Positions 16,173-24,449 of a stretch of 64,000 nt of DNA are shown here, piece after piece. This DNA is from CAHJWH01 sp965198905 (GTDB taxonomy: Bacteria > Pseudomonadota > Alphaproteobacteria > Caulobacterales > Caulobacteraceae): positions 3,534,001 to 3,598,000 of the forward strand of contig OZ240678.1 in NCBI GenBank assembly GCA_965198905.1. The letters run 5' to 3'. Made by a program: the position numbers and the translations under genes. Within the stretch, counting starts at the first letter, position 1. Every line of letters starts with the position of its first letter. The notes beneath the pieces were generated by a model. That model had not been told where the DNA came from, searched no databases, and worked only from the letters and a program-made list of their open reading frames with translations.

Positions 16173-17729
16173 TTATCGGCTCGCCAGGAAGCGGTCCGCC
16201 GTCCGAAGGCTCAGGGCCATCTGCGTTACACAGGGGTTGACGCTGAGCGCGCTCGGATAAACGGAATTGTCGCAGACGTAGAGGTTGTCGATGTCGAAGC
16301 TGCGACACTGCGCGTCGACCACCGCATCATCGCCATCGACGCCCATGCGGCAGGCGCCCAGGGTATGCGCGTTGCGCTCGGTCCGTAAAAGGCCGTAGGC
16401 GCCGGCGGCCTGTAGCACCGCCTCCATCAGCCGATCGGCGTGCGCGGTCATGGCCTTTTCGTTTTCGCCGTTGGAGAAGCTCACGATCGGCTTGGGCAGC
16501 CCCCGCGCGTCCAGCTCGTCGCTGAGCGTCAGTCGATTGTCCTCGTACGGCAGGCAGTCGCCACACATGTTGATGCCCACCGCATTGTTGAAACGGCGCA
16601 TCCGCGTGGTCAGCGCCGGGCCCCAAAGGCCTGCGCCTCGGGCCATCTGAGAAGCGTAGGTGACGGGCATCACGCCGATGCTCTGAACCAGGTATCCGCC
16701 GGCGAAGTCCGCGTCGGGCGGACGGTGCATGTCCTCGCTGATCAGCCCGCCCGGGATGCCGCGGGTGGGCTTCACCAGGGCGTCGACCTCGGCCCATATC
16801 TGCAGGGCGGTGTGGGCCATGAAGTTGCGCCCAACCTGGCCTGAACTGTTGGCCAGATCGTTGATCAGCAACAGCCGGGCGCTCTCCACGCCGCCGGCGC
16901 TTAAGAAAACCGTCCCGCAACGCTGGCGCGTCTCGCGGCCGTCCGCATCCCGGTAGATCACTGCGGACAACCGACCGTCCGTGGCGCGTTCGAACCCGGT
17001 GACGAAACACCGCTCCCGAACCTCGGCGCCCGCCCGAACCGCCAGGGGGATGAAGATCACGTCGGCGGAGCCCTTCGCCCCAACGCTGCAGCCGGCCTGG
17101 CAGAAGCCGCGATTGGTGCAGGCCGGCCGGTGGATGCCCGCATATTCGTAATCGCTCGACGGGGCGGCGTTGGGGGCGGGGCAGGTCTTCAGCCCGATCG
17201 ACGCGCCGCCGACCTGCATCAGTTCGGCCGCGCCGTTGAGCGGCAGCGATGGGCGGGGATAAGCGCTGCGGCTCGGCCCCCAGGGGTATTGAGCGGGTCC
17301 GCTGACGCCGAGGAAGCGCTCCGCCTCGTCGAAATAAGGGACCATCTCGGCATACGGGATGGGCCAGTCGCGCCCGACGCCGAAGTCGCTGTGCAGACGA
17401 AAGTCGTCGGGCTGAGGCCGCACGGCGTAGGCGGTCCAATGCAGGGTCGAGCCGCCGACGCCGATGCCCGAATTATTGCGACCGAACGGGATGGGATCGG
17501 CGCCCGCCGCAAGCCGCTCGTCCTTCCAGAACAACTTTTCCTGCTCGGCCTCGTCGGAGGCGAAGTCCTCCGCCGGAGACCAGCTCTGGCCGGCTTCGAG
17601 CACGACGACGCTGAGCCCCGCTTGCGCCAGCCGCATGAGGATCGGCGCGCCGCCCCCGCCCGCGCCGATCACCACCGCGTCGACGGGCTCACGATCGGTG
17701 TAGCGGCGGACCGGTGGTTCAGCGCTCAA
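16173..17729 (-). CDS. GMC-family FAD-dependent oxidoreductase
   Basis: This protein of about 518 residues begins with an FAD-binding Rossmann motif (VVIGAGGGGAPILMRLAQAG). It contains GVGGSTLHWTAYAVRP, a Cys-containing motif (CTNRGFCQAGCSVGAKG) and the C-terminal active-site region RNAHTLGACRMG, with NPCVTQMALSLRTADRF. The pattern fits GMC alcohol or sugar-acid dehydrogenases that work with a small gluconate-dehydrogenase-type subunit. The TTG start at 17729 overlaps the upstream subunit gene by 11 bases; upstream reading is that gene's shadow. Confidence 0.88.
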   Translation of the reverse strand: MSAEPPVRRYTDREPVDAVVIGAGGGGAPILMRLAQAGLSVVVLEAGQSWSPAEDFASDEAEQEKLFWKDERLAAGADPIPFGRNNSGIGVGGSTLHWTAYAVRPQPDDFRLHSDFGVGRDWPIPYAEMVPYFDEAERFLGVSGPAQYPWGPSRSAYPRPSLPLNGAAELMQVGGASIGLKTCPAPNAAPSSDYEYAGIHRPACTNRGFCQAGCSVGAKGSADVIFIPLAVRAGAEVRERCFVTGFERATDGRLSAVIYRDADGRETRQRCGTVFLSAGGVESARLLLINDLANSSGQVGRNFMAHTALQIWAEVDALVKPTRGIPGGLISEDMHRPPDADFAGGYLVQSIGVMPVTYASQMARGAGLWGPALTTRMRRFNNAVGINMCGDCLPYEDNRLTLSDELDARGLPKPIVSFSNGENEKAMTAHADRLMEAVLQAAGAYGLLRTERNAHTLGACRMGVDGDDAVVDAQCRSFDIDNLYVCDNSVYPSALSVNPCVTQMALSLRTADRFLASR

Positions 17730-18345
17730 GGTGTTCAGCCTCCGCCGCCACCGCGTCCAGACCAACGGCCTCCACGCCCAGCGCGTCGGCCATGCCGTCA
17801 TAGCCGATCGAGACCTGCACCAGTGGGTGGGCGTAATAAATCTCGGCGAGTGCGGCCAGCAGCTCCTCGAACCAATGCTCCAGCACCGGGTCCGCCATAG
17901 GCGCTTTCCCGTCGGCCGCAGCCTGCAGCAGCTCATCTTGTGCATCCAACGGGAGATCGGCGAAGGAAGAGCCTCCCTCCGCCCTTGCTGAACCATCGAG
18001 AGCGGTCAGGCCTGCCTGGTGCAGGGCCACGTCATCCTGCATGTCGATGTAGCGCCAGCCCCGCCCCAATCCGCTTCCCAGCTTGGCTTCAAAGGCGGCG
18101 GCGAGGCGGATGCGTCGGACCAGGTCGGGCTCGGGGATCAATCGCAGGCAGACGGCTTCCATTGTCCGCCGTTGTTCAACGGAAAAGAGCGACGACGGAC
18201 CGAAGGTCTGGTCCATGCGCCGGACCAGGGCTTTCCGGGTCGGTGCAGACACCGTCCTGCTCGCCAGCAACGCGCGTGTGCGGGCTTCGAGGTCGGAGAG
18301 GGGATCAGACACCAATTCGGCCGTTTCGGCGGGCGAAGACGTCAT
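17719..18345 (-). CDS. Gluconate 2-dehydrogenase subunit 3-like protein
   Basis: This 208-residue helical protein fits the small (gamma) subunit family of membrane GMC dehydrogenases, with FSVEQRRTMEAVCLRLIPEP at about residues 54-73 and later DAQDELLQAAADG. There is no obvious Tat signal. It is upstream of and overlaps the GMC oxidoreductase gene, the usual arrangement. It overlaps the SDR stop by four bases. The partner subunit's role is family knowledge. Confidence 0.8.
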   Translation of the reverse strand: MTSSPAETAELVSDPLSDLEARTRALLASRTVSAPTRKALVRRMDQTFGPSSLFSVEQRRTMEAVCLRLIPEPDLVRRIRLAAAFEAKLGSGLGRGWRYIDMQDDVALHQAGLTALDGSARAEGGSSFADLPLDAQDELLQAAADGKAPMADPVLEHWFEELLAALAEIYYAHPLVQVSIGYDGMADALGVEAVGLDAVAAEAEHLER

Positions 18346-19217
18346 GAGTCCGTCGACAACTTTCCACCGGTAACCTGGACCAGCGAGCCGGTCATGAACG
18401 AGCCGTCGTCCGAGGCGAGCAACACATAGACGGGGGCCAACTCTTCTGGCTGGCCGGGGCGGGCCAGCGCCACCTCGTGGCCGAACTTGGCGACCTCGTC
18501 CCTGGGCATGGTGGCCGGGATGTTCGGCGTCCAGACCGGACCGGGGACCACGGCGTTGACCCGGATTTTCTTCTCGCCGAGCGACAACGCCAAGGCCCGG
18601 GTGAAGGCATGGATCGCACCTTTGGTCGCGCAGTAGTCGATCAGCAGAGGCTCACCCGTCATGCCCACGATCGACCCGGTATTGACGATGGAGGACCCTT
18701 CGGACAGGTAGGGCAGGGCGGCCTGAGCCATGAAGATATAGCCGAAGATGTTCGTCTCGAAGGTGCGCCGAAGCTGCGCCTCGGAAATGTCCAGCAGTCC
18801 GCCTTCCTGAGACTTCTGATACGCGGCGTTGTTGACGAGGATATCGAGGCCGCCAAGTGCATTCACGGTCTCCGCTACAGCGTCAAAACAGGCTTGACGG
18901 CTGCGCACGTCGGCCTTGATGACGTGACAGCTTCCATTCCGATCCTCAATCATGCGCTGGGTCTCCTGCGCATCGTCATCGTTCTCGTTGTACAAGATGG
19001 CGACCTTCGCCCCTTCCAAGGCGAAGGCCACGGCCACGGCGCGCCCGATCCCGCTGTCGGCGCCGGTGATCAAGGCGCACTTACCAACCAATTTCCCCGC
19101 CGCCTTGTAGGCTGCGAGCGAGCTTTGCGGGGGGATGATCATGTCGGACTGCTTGGCCGGATAGGGCAGGGTCTGGCCGACCATGTCCTCAGCCGTGGGG
19201 CGTTCGGTATCACTCAT
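18342..19217 (-). CDS. SDR-family oxidoreductase (YghA/YhdG-like)
   Basis: This 291-residue short-chain dehydrogenase has an extended N-terminus (QTLPYPAKQSDMIIPPQS) typical of the YghA group. The NAD(P) motif is TGADSGIGRAVA, the structural motif is VNNAAYQ, and the catalytic Tyr-Lys pair is YCATKGA. The C-terminus ends in TGSLVQVTGGK. A GTG codon directly upstream (19220) is an alternative start. It is coupled to the small dehydrogenase subunit, suggesting a shared oxidation or aldehyde-handling pathway. Confidence 0.9.
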   Translation of the reverse strand: MSDTERPTAEDMVGQTLPYPAKQSDMIIPPQSSLAAYKAAGKLVGKCALITGADSGIGRAVAVAFALEGAKVAILYNENDDDAQETQRMIEDRNGSCHVIKADVRSRQACFDAVAETVNALGGLDILVNNAAYQKSQEGGLLDISEAQLRRTFETNIFGYIFMAQAALPYLSEGSSIVNTGSIVGMTGEPLLIDYCATKGAIHAFTRALALSLGEKKIRVNAVVPGPVWTPNIPATMPRDEVAKFGHEVALARPGQPEELAPVYVLLASDDGSFMTGSLVQVTGGKLSTDS

Positions 19218-19276
19218 CACGCCATTCCTACCTGCAACACCGAGCGCAACCCGCAGCTTTCATACTCTGCGATAGG

Positions 19277-19870
19277 TCAATTGCGCGGCAACATGGGCTT
19301 GCCTTCGTGCGAGACCAGCAGGTCGTGCATGTCATCCGCATGTTCTTCTTCCACCGCCAGGATGCCTTCGAGCATCACCCGGGTGGTGGGATCCTGGTCA
19401 GCGAAGTAGCGGATCAGTTCCCGGTAATGATCCACCGCAATCCGCTCCGCTATCAGGTTCTCCTTGATCATCTCGATCAGGTTGCCGTTCTGCCCGGCAT
19501 ATTGAGAGGCGGAACGCATCGCCAGACCCTCGGGATCGAAGTTGGGCGTGCCGCCAAGCTGGTTGATGCGGTTGGCGACCGCCAGCATATGCTCCTGCTC
19601 TTCCTTGGCGTGCTCGGCGAACTCGGCCCGAACACCTTCACTGGAGATGCCCGACGCGGCGATCGAGTGCTGGGTATAGCGCAGAACGCAGACGATCTCG
19701 GTGGCCAGCACCGCCTGAAGAATCTCAATCGTCTTGTCGACATCGCCTTCGTACGTCGACGTTACCGCGCCTCCGTCGATGTGCTCGCGCGCCCGGGCTC
19801 GCAGGGTCTGCACGTCGCTCAGAAAGGGCTTCTGGGCGGTGGGACGTTGGGCGAGGTCGGTCTCAGACAT
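19277..19870 (-). CDS. Bacterioferritin-like four-helix diiron protein
   Basis: This 197-residue protein has the ferritin-like ligand pattern. ATEIVCVLRYTQH lies in helix 1, EHAKEEQEHM in helix 2, ENLIAERIAVDHY in helix 3 and AVEEEHADDMHDLL in helix 4. It may store iron or protect against peroxide. The start chosen is MSETDLAQ; longer reading upstream adds Arg-rich, non-conserved sequence. Neighbouring oxidoreductases on the same strand suggest a stress-related cluster. Confidence 0.85.
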   Translation of the reverse strand: MSETDLAQRPTAQKPFLSDVQTLRARAREHIDGGAVTSTYEGDVDKTIEILQAVLATEIVCVLRYTQHSIAASGISSEGVRAEFAEHAKEEQEHMLAVANRINQLGGTPNFDPEGLAMRSASQYAGQNGNLIEMIKENLIAERIAVDHYRELIRYFADQDPTTRVMLEGILAVEEEHADDMHDLLVSHEGKPMLPRN

Positions 19871-20207
19871 GTCGGCTTTCCACAGCGTGTTGAGGTCGAA
19901 GTCGCAACGCTGAACGTCCCACGACGATGCACGGGCGGAGCGTGATTCATCACGTGACCGGCGGGACGCGTAGCTGGGCTCCTTGACGACCCCGGTCCGC
20001 TTTGGCCGGAGCGCCGCAGGCGGCGTCCGCCCTCCCACGAGCCCTCTCCCGACGCGCCGCTCCCGTCTGATCAAAATGGAAGCATCCGACGAGCGCGGCG
20101 CCTACGCTTGGGGCGGCAAATCCTCTGGGCGCCTGCCGCGCTTTGTTCCATGGATGGTGTGCGCCTGGGCAAACTGTCAGGTCGCCCTCCAGAGGCGAGC
20201 GGTGTCG
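19871..20207. other. Divergent intergenic region (337 bases)
   Basis: This gap separates the ferritin-like gene (minus) from the Anbu-associated ATP-grasp gene (plus), so it should hold promoters in both directions. I looked for a GGAAC-N16/17-CGTT general-stress promoter on both strands and did not find a convincing one. Open frames crossing it are Arg/Pro-rich and look spurious. Confidence 0.5.
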
Positions 20208-21632
20208 ATGCAGACGTTCGACGAGATGTACGGGGGCTCCGCCGAGACCGCAGAGGTGCGCCCCGGCTACGAGGCGTTGAAGACTTGGCTGAACGAGACG
20301 CCGAGCGCGTTGCTGGACACCCGTCGCCAGCAGGCCGAACTGCTGTTCCGCCGCATCGGAATCACCTTCGCCGTCTATGGGGACAACGACGCCGAGGAGC
20401 GGCTGATCCCCTTCGACATCATCCCCCGCGTGCTGACCCGCCCGGAATGGGCCACCCTGGAACGCGGGCTGATCCAGCGCTCGCGCGCGCTGAACGCCTT
20501 TCTGGCCGACATCTACGGGCCGCGGGACTGCCTGCGCGCCGGGATCGTTCCCGAGGATTTGATCCTCTGCAATCCGCAGTTCCGGCTGGAGATGGTCGGC
20601 CATCCGCCGCCCCATGGCGTCTATTGCCACATCGCCGGGATCGACCTTGTCCGCACCGGGGCCGACGAGTTCTACGTGCTGGAGGACAACTGCCGCACCC
20701 CGTCCGGCGTCTCATACATGCTGGAGAACCGGGAGGTGATGATGCGCCTGTTCCCGGACCTGTTCGCCCGCTGTCGCATCGCGCCGGTGGACAGCTATAC
20801 CGAGGCTTTGCTGGCGACCCTGCGCTCGGTCGCCCCCACCCGCGCCCAGGGCAATCCCACCATCGTGCTGCTGACGCCCGGCATGTACAACTCCGCCTTC
20901 TACGAGCACAGCTTCCTGGCCGACAAGCTGGGCGTGGAGCTGGTCGAGGGGAGCGACTTGTTCGTCCAGGACTGCGTGGTGTTCATGCGGACCACCGAAG
21001 GTCCAAAGCGCGTCGACGTGATCTATCGCCGCGTCGACGACGACTTCATCGATCCCCTGGTCTTCTATCCCACCAGCATGCTGGGCGTGCCGGGACTGAT
21101 GAGCGCCTATCACGCGGGCAACGTCACCCTGGCCAATGCGCCGGGCGCCGGGGCCGGCGACGACAAGGCCATCTACAGCTACATGCCCGAAATCGTCCGC
21201 TTCTTCATGGGCGAGGAGCCGGTGCTGAACAACGTGCCGAGCTGGCGCTGCCGCGAGCCGGACTCGCTGGCTTACGTGCTGGAGCACCTGCCGGAACTGG
21301 TGGTCAAGGAGGTGAACGGCTCTGGCGGCTACGGCATGCTGGTGGGGCCGACCTCGTCGCGCGAGGAGGTCGAGACCTTCCGGGCCAGGCTGATCGCCAC
21401 ACCGCACAACTTCATCGCCCAGCCGACGCTGGCGCTCTCCACCTGCCCGACCTTCGTCGAGAGCGGAGTGGCGCCGCGCCACGTCGACCTGCGCCCCTTC
21501 GTGCTGACGGGGTCGGACGAGGTGCGGATCACGCCGGGAGGGTTGACGCGGGTGGCGCTGAAGGAGGGCTCGCTGGTGGTCAATTCCAGCCAGGGCGGCG
21601 GCACCAAGGACACCTGGGTGCTGGATGAGTAG
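20208..21632 (+). CDS. Circularly permuted ATP-grasp protein (Anbu cluster)
   Basis: This 474-residue protein belongs to the circularly permuted ATP-grasp ligases found beside alpha-E and Anbu genes. Visible signatures are QRSRALNAFLADIYG, ILCNPQFR, YVLEDNCRTPSGVSYMLENR, RVDVIYRRVDDDFIDPL and VVKEVNGSGGYGMLVGP. The ATG at 20208 matches the family start (MQTFDEMYGG); a GTG lies two codons upstream. Comparative work proposes that these systems make or attach peptides by an amidoligase reaction, but the product is unknown. alpha-E follows after 172 bases holding a repeat. Confidence 0.92.
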   Translation: MQTFDEMYGGSAETAEVRPGYEALKTWLNETPSALLDTRRQQAELLFRRIGITFAVYGDNDAEERLIPFDIIPRVLTRPEWATLERGLIQRSRALNAFLADIYGPRDCLRAGIVPEDLILCNPQFRLEMVGHPPPHGVYCHIAGIDLVRTGADEFYVLEDNCRTPSGVSYMLENREVMMRLFPDLFARCRIAPVDSYTEALLATLRSVAPTRAQGNPTIVLLTPGMYNSAFYEHSFLADKLGVELVEGSDLFVQDCVVFMRTTEGPKRVDVIYRRVDDDFIDPLVFYPTSMLGVPGLMSAYHAGNVTLANAPGAGAGDDKAIYSYMPEIVRFFMGEEPVLNNVPSWRCREPDSLAYVLEHLPELVVKEVNGSGGYGMLVGPTSSREEVETFRARLIATPHNFIAQPTLALSTCPTFVESGVAPRHVDLRPFVLTGSDEVRITPGGLTRVALKEGSLVVNSSQGGGTKDTWVLDE

Positions 21633-21650
21633 GATGGAGCCGCCGACCAT

Positions 21651-21750
21651 CTACCCTCCCCCCGGAGGGGAGGGTCAGGGTGGGGGGCCGCGTCAGCCTC
21701 GGCGCGCTTCCCGGACATGTCTCCCCACCCTGACCCTACCCTCCGGGGGG
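21651..21750. repeat. Intergenic palindromic repeat, family A (ACCCTCCCC variant)
   Basis: The left part starts TACCCTCCCCCCGGAGGGGA and continues with GGGTCAGGGTGGGG. The right part has CCCCACCCTGACCCTACCCT followed by CCGGGGGG. The two halves are inverted repeats around a 30-base loop. It lies between two genes of the Anbu cluster, so it is probably transcribed. Confidence 0.75.
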
Positions 21751-21804
21751 ACGGAGAAAAGGGTTGTGGCCTGTAACCTACCGGCGAACGTTGTGGCCTG
21801 ACCC

Positions 21805-22746
21805 ATGCTCTCGCGCACCGCCGACAGCCTCTATTGGACCGCACGCTACATGGAGCGCGCCGACTACCTCGCGCGACTGCTGGAGACCGCGCTCCGCGCC
21901 GCTTCGCTCCCCGCCAGCTACGGCGGCTCGTCCACCGAGTGGGAGAGCGCGGTGGCCTCGGCCGGGGCGGCTGAGGTGTTCTACGAACGCTACGGCGACG
22001 CCAACGAGGAGACGGTGCGCGACTGGCTGGCCTTCAGCCCCGACTATTCCTCTTCGATCTACAGCTGCCTAACCACCGCCCGCAGCAACGCCCGCGCCGT
22101 CCGCACGGCCCTGACCGCCGAGATGTGGGAGGCCGTGAACGATGCGGGGTTGGAGCTGCAGAGCTGGCGCGGCCGCGCCCTCTCGCGTGAGGAACTGGTG
22201 CGCTTCCTGGAGTGGGTTAAGGGCGTGGTGCTGACCTTCGACGGCGCGGCGCGCCGCACCATGCTGAAGAACGACGTCTACTGGTTTCTGCGCCTGGGCG
22301 GCGCGCTGGAGCGGGCGGACAACACCGCGCGCATCCTGGACGTCAAGTACCACATCCTGCTGCCCGAGCATGAGCGGGTAGGCGGCACGCTGGACTACTT
22401 CCAGTGGTCCACCATCCTGCGCGAGGTTTCGGCCCTGACCGCCTATACCTGGGTCTATCGTCAAAGCGTGAAGCCCTGGCTGGTGGCCGACCTGCTGATC
22501 CTGAACAAGCAGATGCCGCGCTCGCTCGCCAACTGCTACGAGGTGATCGCGCGCCAGACCGACCTGCTGGCCGAATCCTACGGCCGGCGAGGGCCGAGCC
22601 AGCGCCAGGCCCGCGCCATGCTCTCCAAGCTGAACGGCTCGCGCATCGAGGACATCTTCCAGTCTGGGCTGCACGAGTTCATCACCGGCTTCCTCGACGA
22701 CAACGCCCAGCTGGGCGCAACCGTCACCGAGCAGTACCTGGTCTGA
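21805..22746 (+). CDS. Alpha-E domain protein (Anbu cluster)
   Basis: This 313-residue, mainly helical protein opens with LSRTADSLYWTARYMERADY, the alpha-E family signature. Later conserved stretches are ARSNARAVRTALTAEMWEAV, FLRLGGALERADNTARILDV and ILNKQMPRSL. The fold is all-helical with no recognized catalytic residues. It nearly always accompanies the circularly permuted ATP-grasp and a transglutaminase gene, as here, and probably acts with them in one complex. The next gene starts 13 bases on. Confidence 0.92.
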   Translation: MLSRTADSLYWTARYMERADYLARLLETALRAASLPASYGGSSTEWESAVASAGAAEVFYERYGDANEETVRDWLAFSPDYSSSIYSCLTTARSNARAVRTALTAEMWEAVNDAGLELQSWRGRALSREELVRFLEWVKGVVLTFDGAARRTMLKNDVYWFLRLGGALERADNTARILDVKYHILLPEHERVGGTLDYFQWSTILREVSALTAYTWVYRQSVKPWLVADLLILNKQMPRSLANCYEVIARQTDLLAESYGRRGPSQRQARAMLSKLNGSRIEDIFQSGLHEFITGFLDDNAQLGATVTEQYLV

Positions 22747-22759
22747 AGGGCGAAGAGCC

Positions 22760-23572
22760 ATGCGCATCCAGGTCGGCTACGTCACCCGCTACGACTACGA
22801 CACCCCGGCCAAGCTGATCGTGCAGGCCCTGCGCATGACGCCCCGGGGCCACGACGGCCAGCATGTGCTGAAATGGGCGGTGGAGACCGACGCCGACGTG
22901 CGCCTGCATCTGGGCGAGGACGCGTTCGGCAACACCACGCACGGCCTGTCCGTCGCCGGCCCGATCCGGCGGCTGGTCACCCGCGTGACAGGAGAGGTGG
23001 AGACCTGGGACAACGGCGGCGTGGTCAAGGGCGCGGTGGAGCGGTTCCCGCCCATGGTCTATCTGCGCGAGACCGAGCTGACCAAGGCCGATGCGCCCCT
23101 GGTGGAGTTCGCCGAACGCGCCCGGTCGGCGGGGGACGGCATGCTGGACCGGCTTCACGTCCTGCTGGCCGCCGTCCACGACGAGATGACCTTCGAGACC
23201 CGGCGGACCGACGCCGCGACCTCGGCCGCCGAAGCCTTCGCGCTGAAGCACGGGGTCTGCCAGGACCTTACCCACATCTTCATCGCCTGCGCCCGGGCGC
23301 TGGGCGCGCCCGCCCGCTACGTCTCCGGCCATCTGGCTCGGGGCGACGGCCAGATCGATCAGGAGGCGGCGCACGCCTGGGCCGAGGCCTATGTGGAGGA
23401 TTTGGGCTGGGTCGGCTTCGACGCCGCGAACGGGGTCTGCCCCACGGACAGCTATGTGCGCGTGGCCGCCGGCCTGGACTATCTCGGCGCGGCGCCGGTG
23501 CGCGGCAGCCGCTATGGCGGCTCGGGCGAGCACATGGACGTCAAGCTGCGCGTCGCGCCTCGGGGGCAGTGA
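22760..23572 (+). CDS. Transglutaminase-like cysteine protease (Anbu cluster)
   Basis: This 270-residue protein has an N-terminal bacterial transglutaminase-associated region (MRIQVGYVTRYDYDTPAKLI). The catalytic core has the nucleophile Cys in KHGVCQDLTHIFIACAR, the His in AHAWAEAYVEDLGW and the Asp in GFDAANG. These form the Cys-His-Asp triad. It is the third gene of the Anbu cluster and could hydrolyse or transfer the peptide made by the ATP-grasp enzyme. That role is inference. Confidence 0.92.
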   Translation: MRIQVGYVTRYDYDTPAKLIVQALRMTPRGHDGQHVLKWAVETDADVRLHLGEDAFGNTTHGLSVAGPIRRLVTRVTGEVETWDNGGVVKGAVERFPPMVYLRETELTKADAPLVEFAERARSAGDGMLDRLHVLLAAVHDEMTFETRRTDAATSAAEAFALKHGVCQDLTHIFIACARALGAPARYVSGHLARGDGQIDQEAAHAWAEAYVEDLGWVGFDAANGVCPTDSYVRVAAGLDYLGAAPVRGSRYGGSGEHMDVKLRVAPRGQ

Positions 23573-23603
23573 GCACAGCTGAGCGGGCTTGGAGCGAGGA
23601 CCT

Positions 23604-24332
23604 ATGACCTATTGCTGCGGGCTGCTGCTGAAGGACGGCATGGTGGTGGTGACCGACACCCGCACCAACGCCGGCGTCGACAATATCTCGACCTACCGCA
23701 AGCTTCACACGGTTCAGGGGGAGGACCGCTTCATCGTGCTGGCCACCGCGGGCAACCTGTCGGTGACCCAGTCGGCGCTTTCCCAGCTGACCGCCCCACC
23801 GATCGAGGGCGGACCCCTGACCCTGCACGACGTGGCCGACCTGTTCAGCGCCGCTCAGCTCGTCGGACACACCACGGCAAGGTTCAAGACGGCCATCGCC
23901 TCGACCGTGGGCCCGGGCGTGTCCACCGACGTCACGATTCTGTTCGGCGGCCAGATCCGCGGCCAGCCGATGCGCTTCTTCCTGATCTATGGCGACGGCA
24001 ATTTCATCGAGTGCGAGCAGGACACCCCGTTCCTGCTGGCCGGCGAGACCAAGTACGGCAAGCCGATCCTGCTTCGCTCCATCACCTACGACACCCCGCT
24101 GTCCGAGGCGCTGAAGATCGTGCTGGTCTCCTTCGACAGCACCCTGCGCTCCAACCTGGCGGTCGGCCTGCCGCTGGACGTGCTGGTGCTGCGCCGCGAT
24201 GCGCTGGCGTCTGAGCTCACCCACCGCATCGAGGTGGACGAGCCCTACTTCCACGACCTCGGCGACCAGTGGTCCAAAGGTTTGCGCGACGCGCTCGGCG
24301 ATCTCCCGGACGCGCCCTACCTGCGGTCCTGA
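23604..24332 (+). CDS. Anbu, ancestral proteasome-like peptidase
   Basis: This 242-residue Ntn-hydrolase begins MTYCCGLLLKDGMVVVTDTR, so Thr2 would be the N-terminal nucleophile after Met removal, as in Anbu. NAGVDNISTYRKLH and FIVLATAGNLSVTQSALS are family signatures. The ATG at 23604 was preferred over an upstream in-frame ATG because it exposes Thr2. Anbu forms an open helical assembly in other species. It closes the four-gene cluster and has no dedicated ATPase beside it. Confidence 0.92.
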   Translation: MTYCCGLLLKDGMVVVTDTRTNAGVDNISTYRKLHTVQGEDRFIVLATAGNLSVTQSALSQLTAPPIEGGPLTLHDVADLFSAAQLVGHTTARFKTAIASTVGPGVSTDVTILFGGQIRGQPMRFFLIYGDGNFIECEQDTPFLLAGETKYGKPILLRSITYDTPLSEALKIVLVSFDSTLRSNLAVGLPLDVLVLRRDALASELTHRIEVDEPYFHDLGDQWSKGLRDALGDLPDAPYLRS

Positions 24333-24449
24333 CGCTCCCGGCGGGCGAGCGCTCGGCGCTGCGGCCCTTCATCTCTTGCAAAGGCGCGTGGGTTAGGGCT
24401 CCTGGCCCGCTGGCTTGCTCCTGAAGGGCCCGCGCGGAGTCTGAGACAC

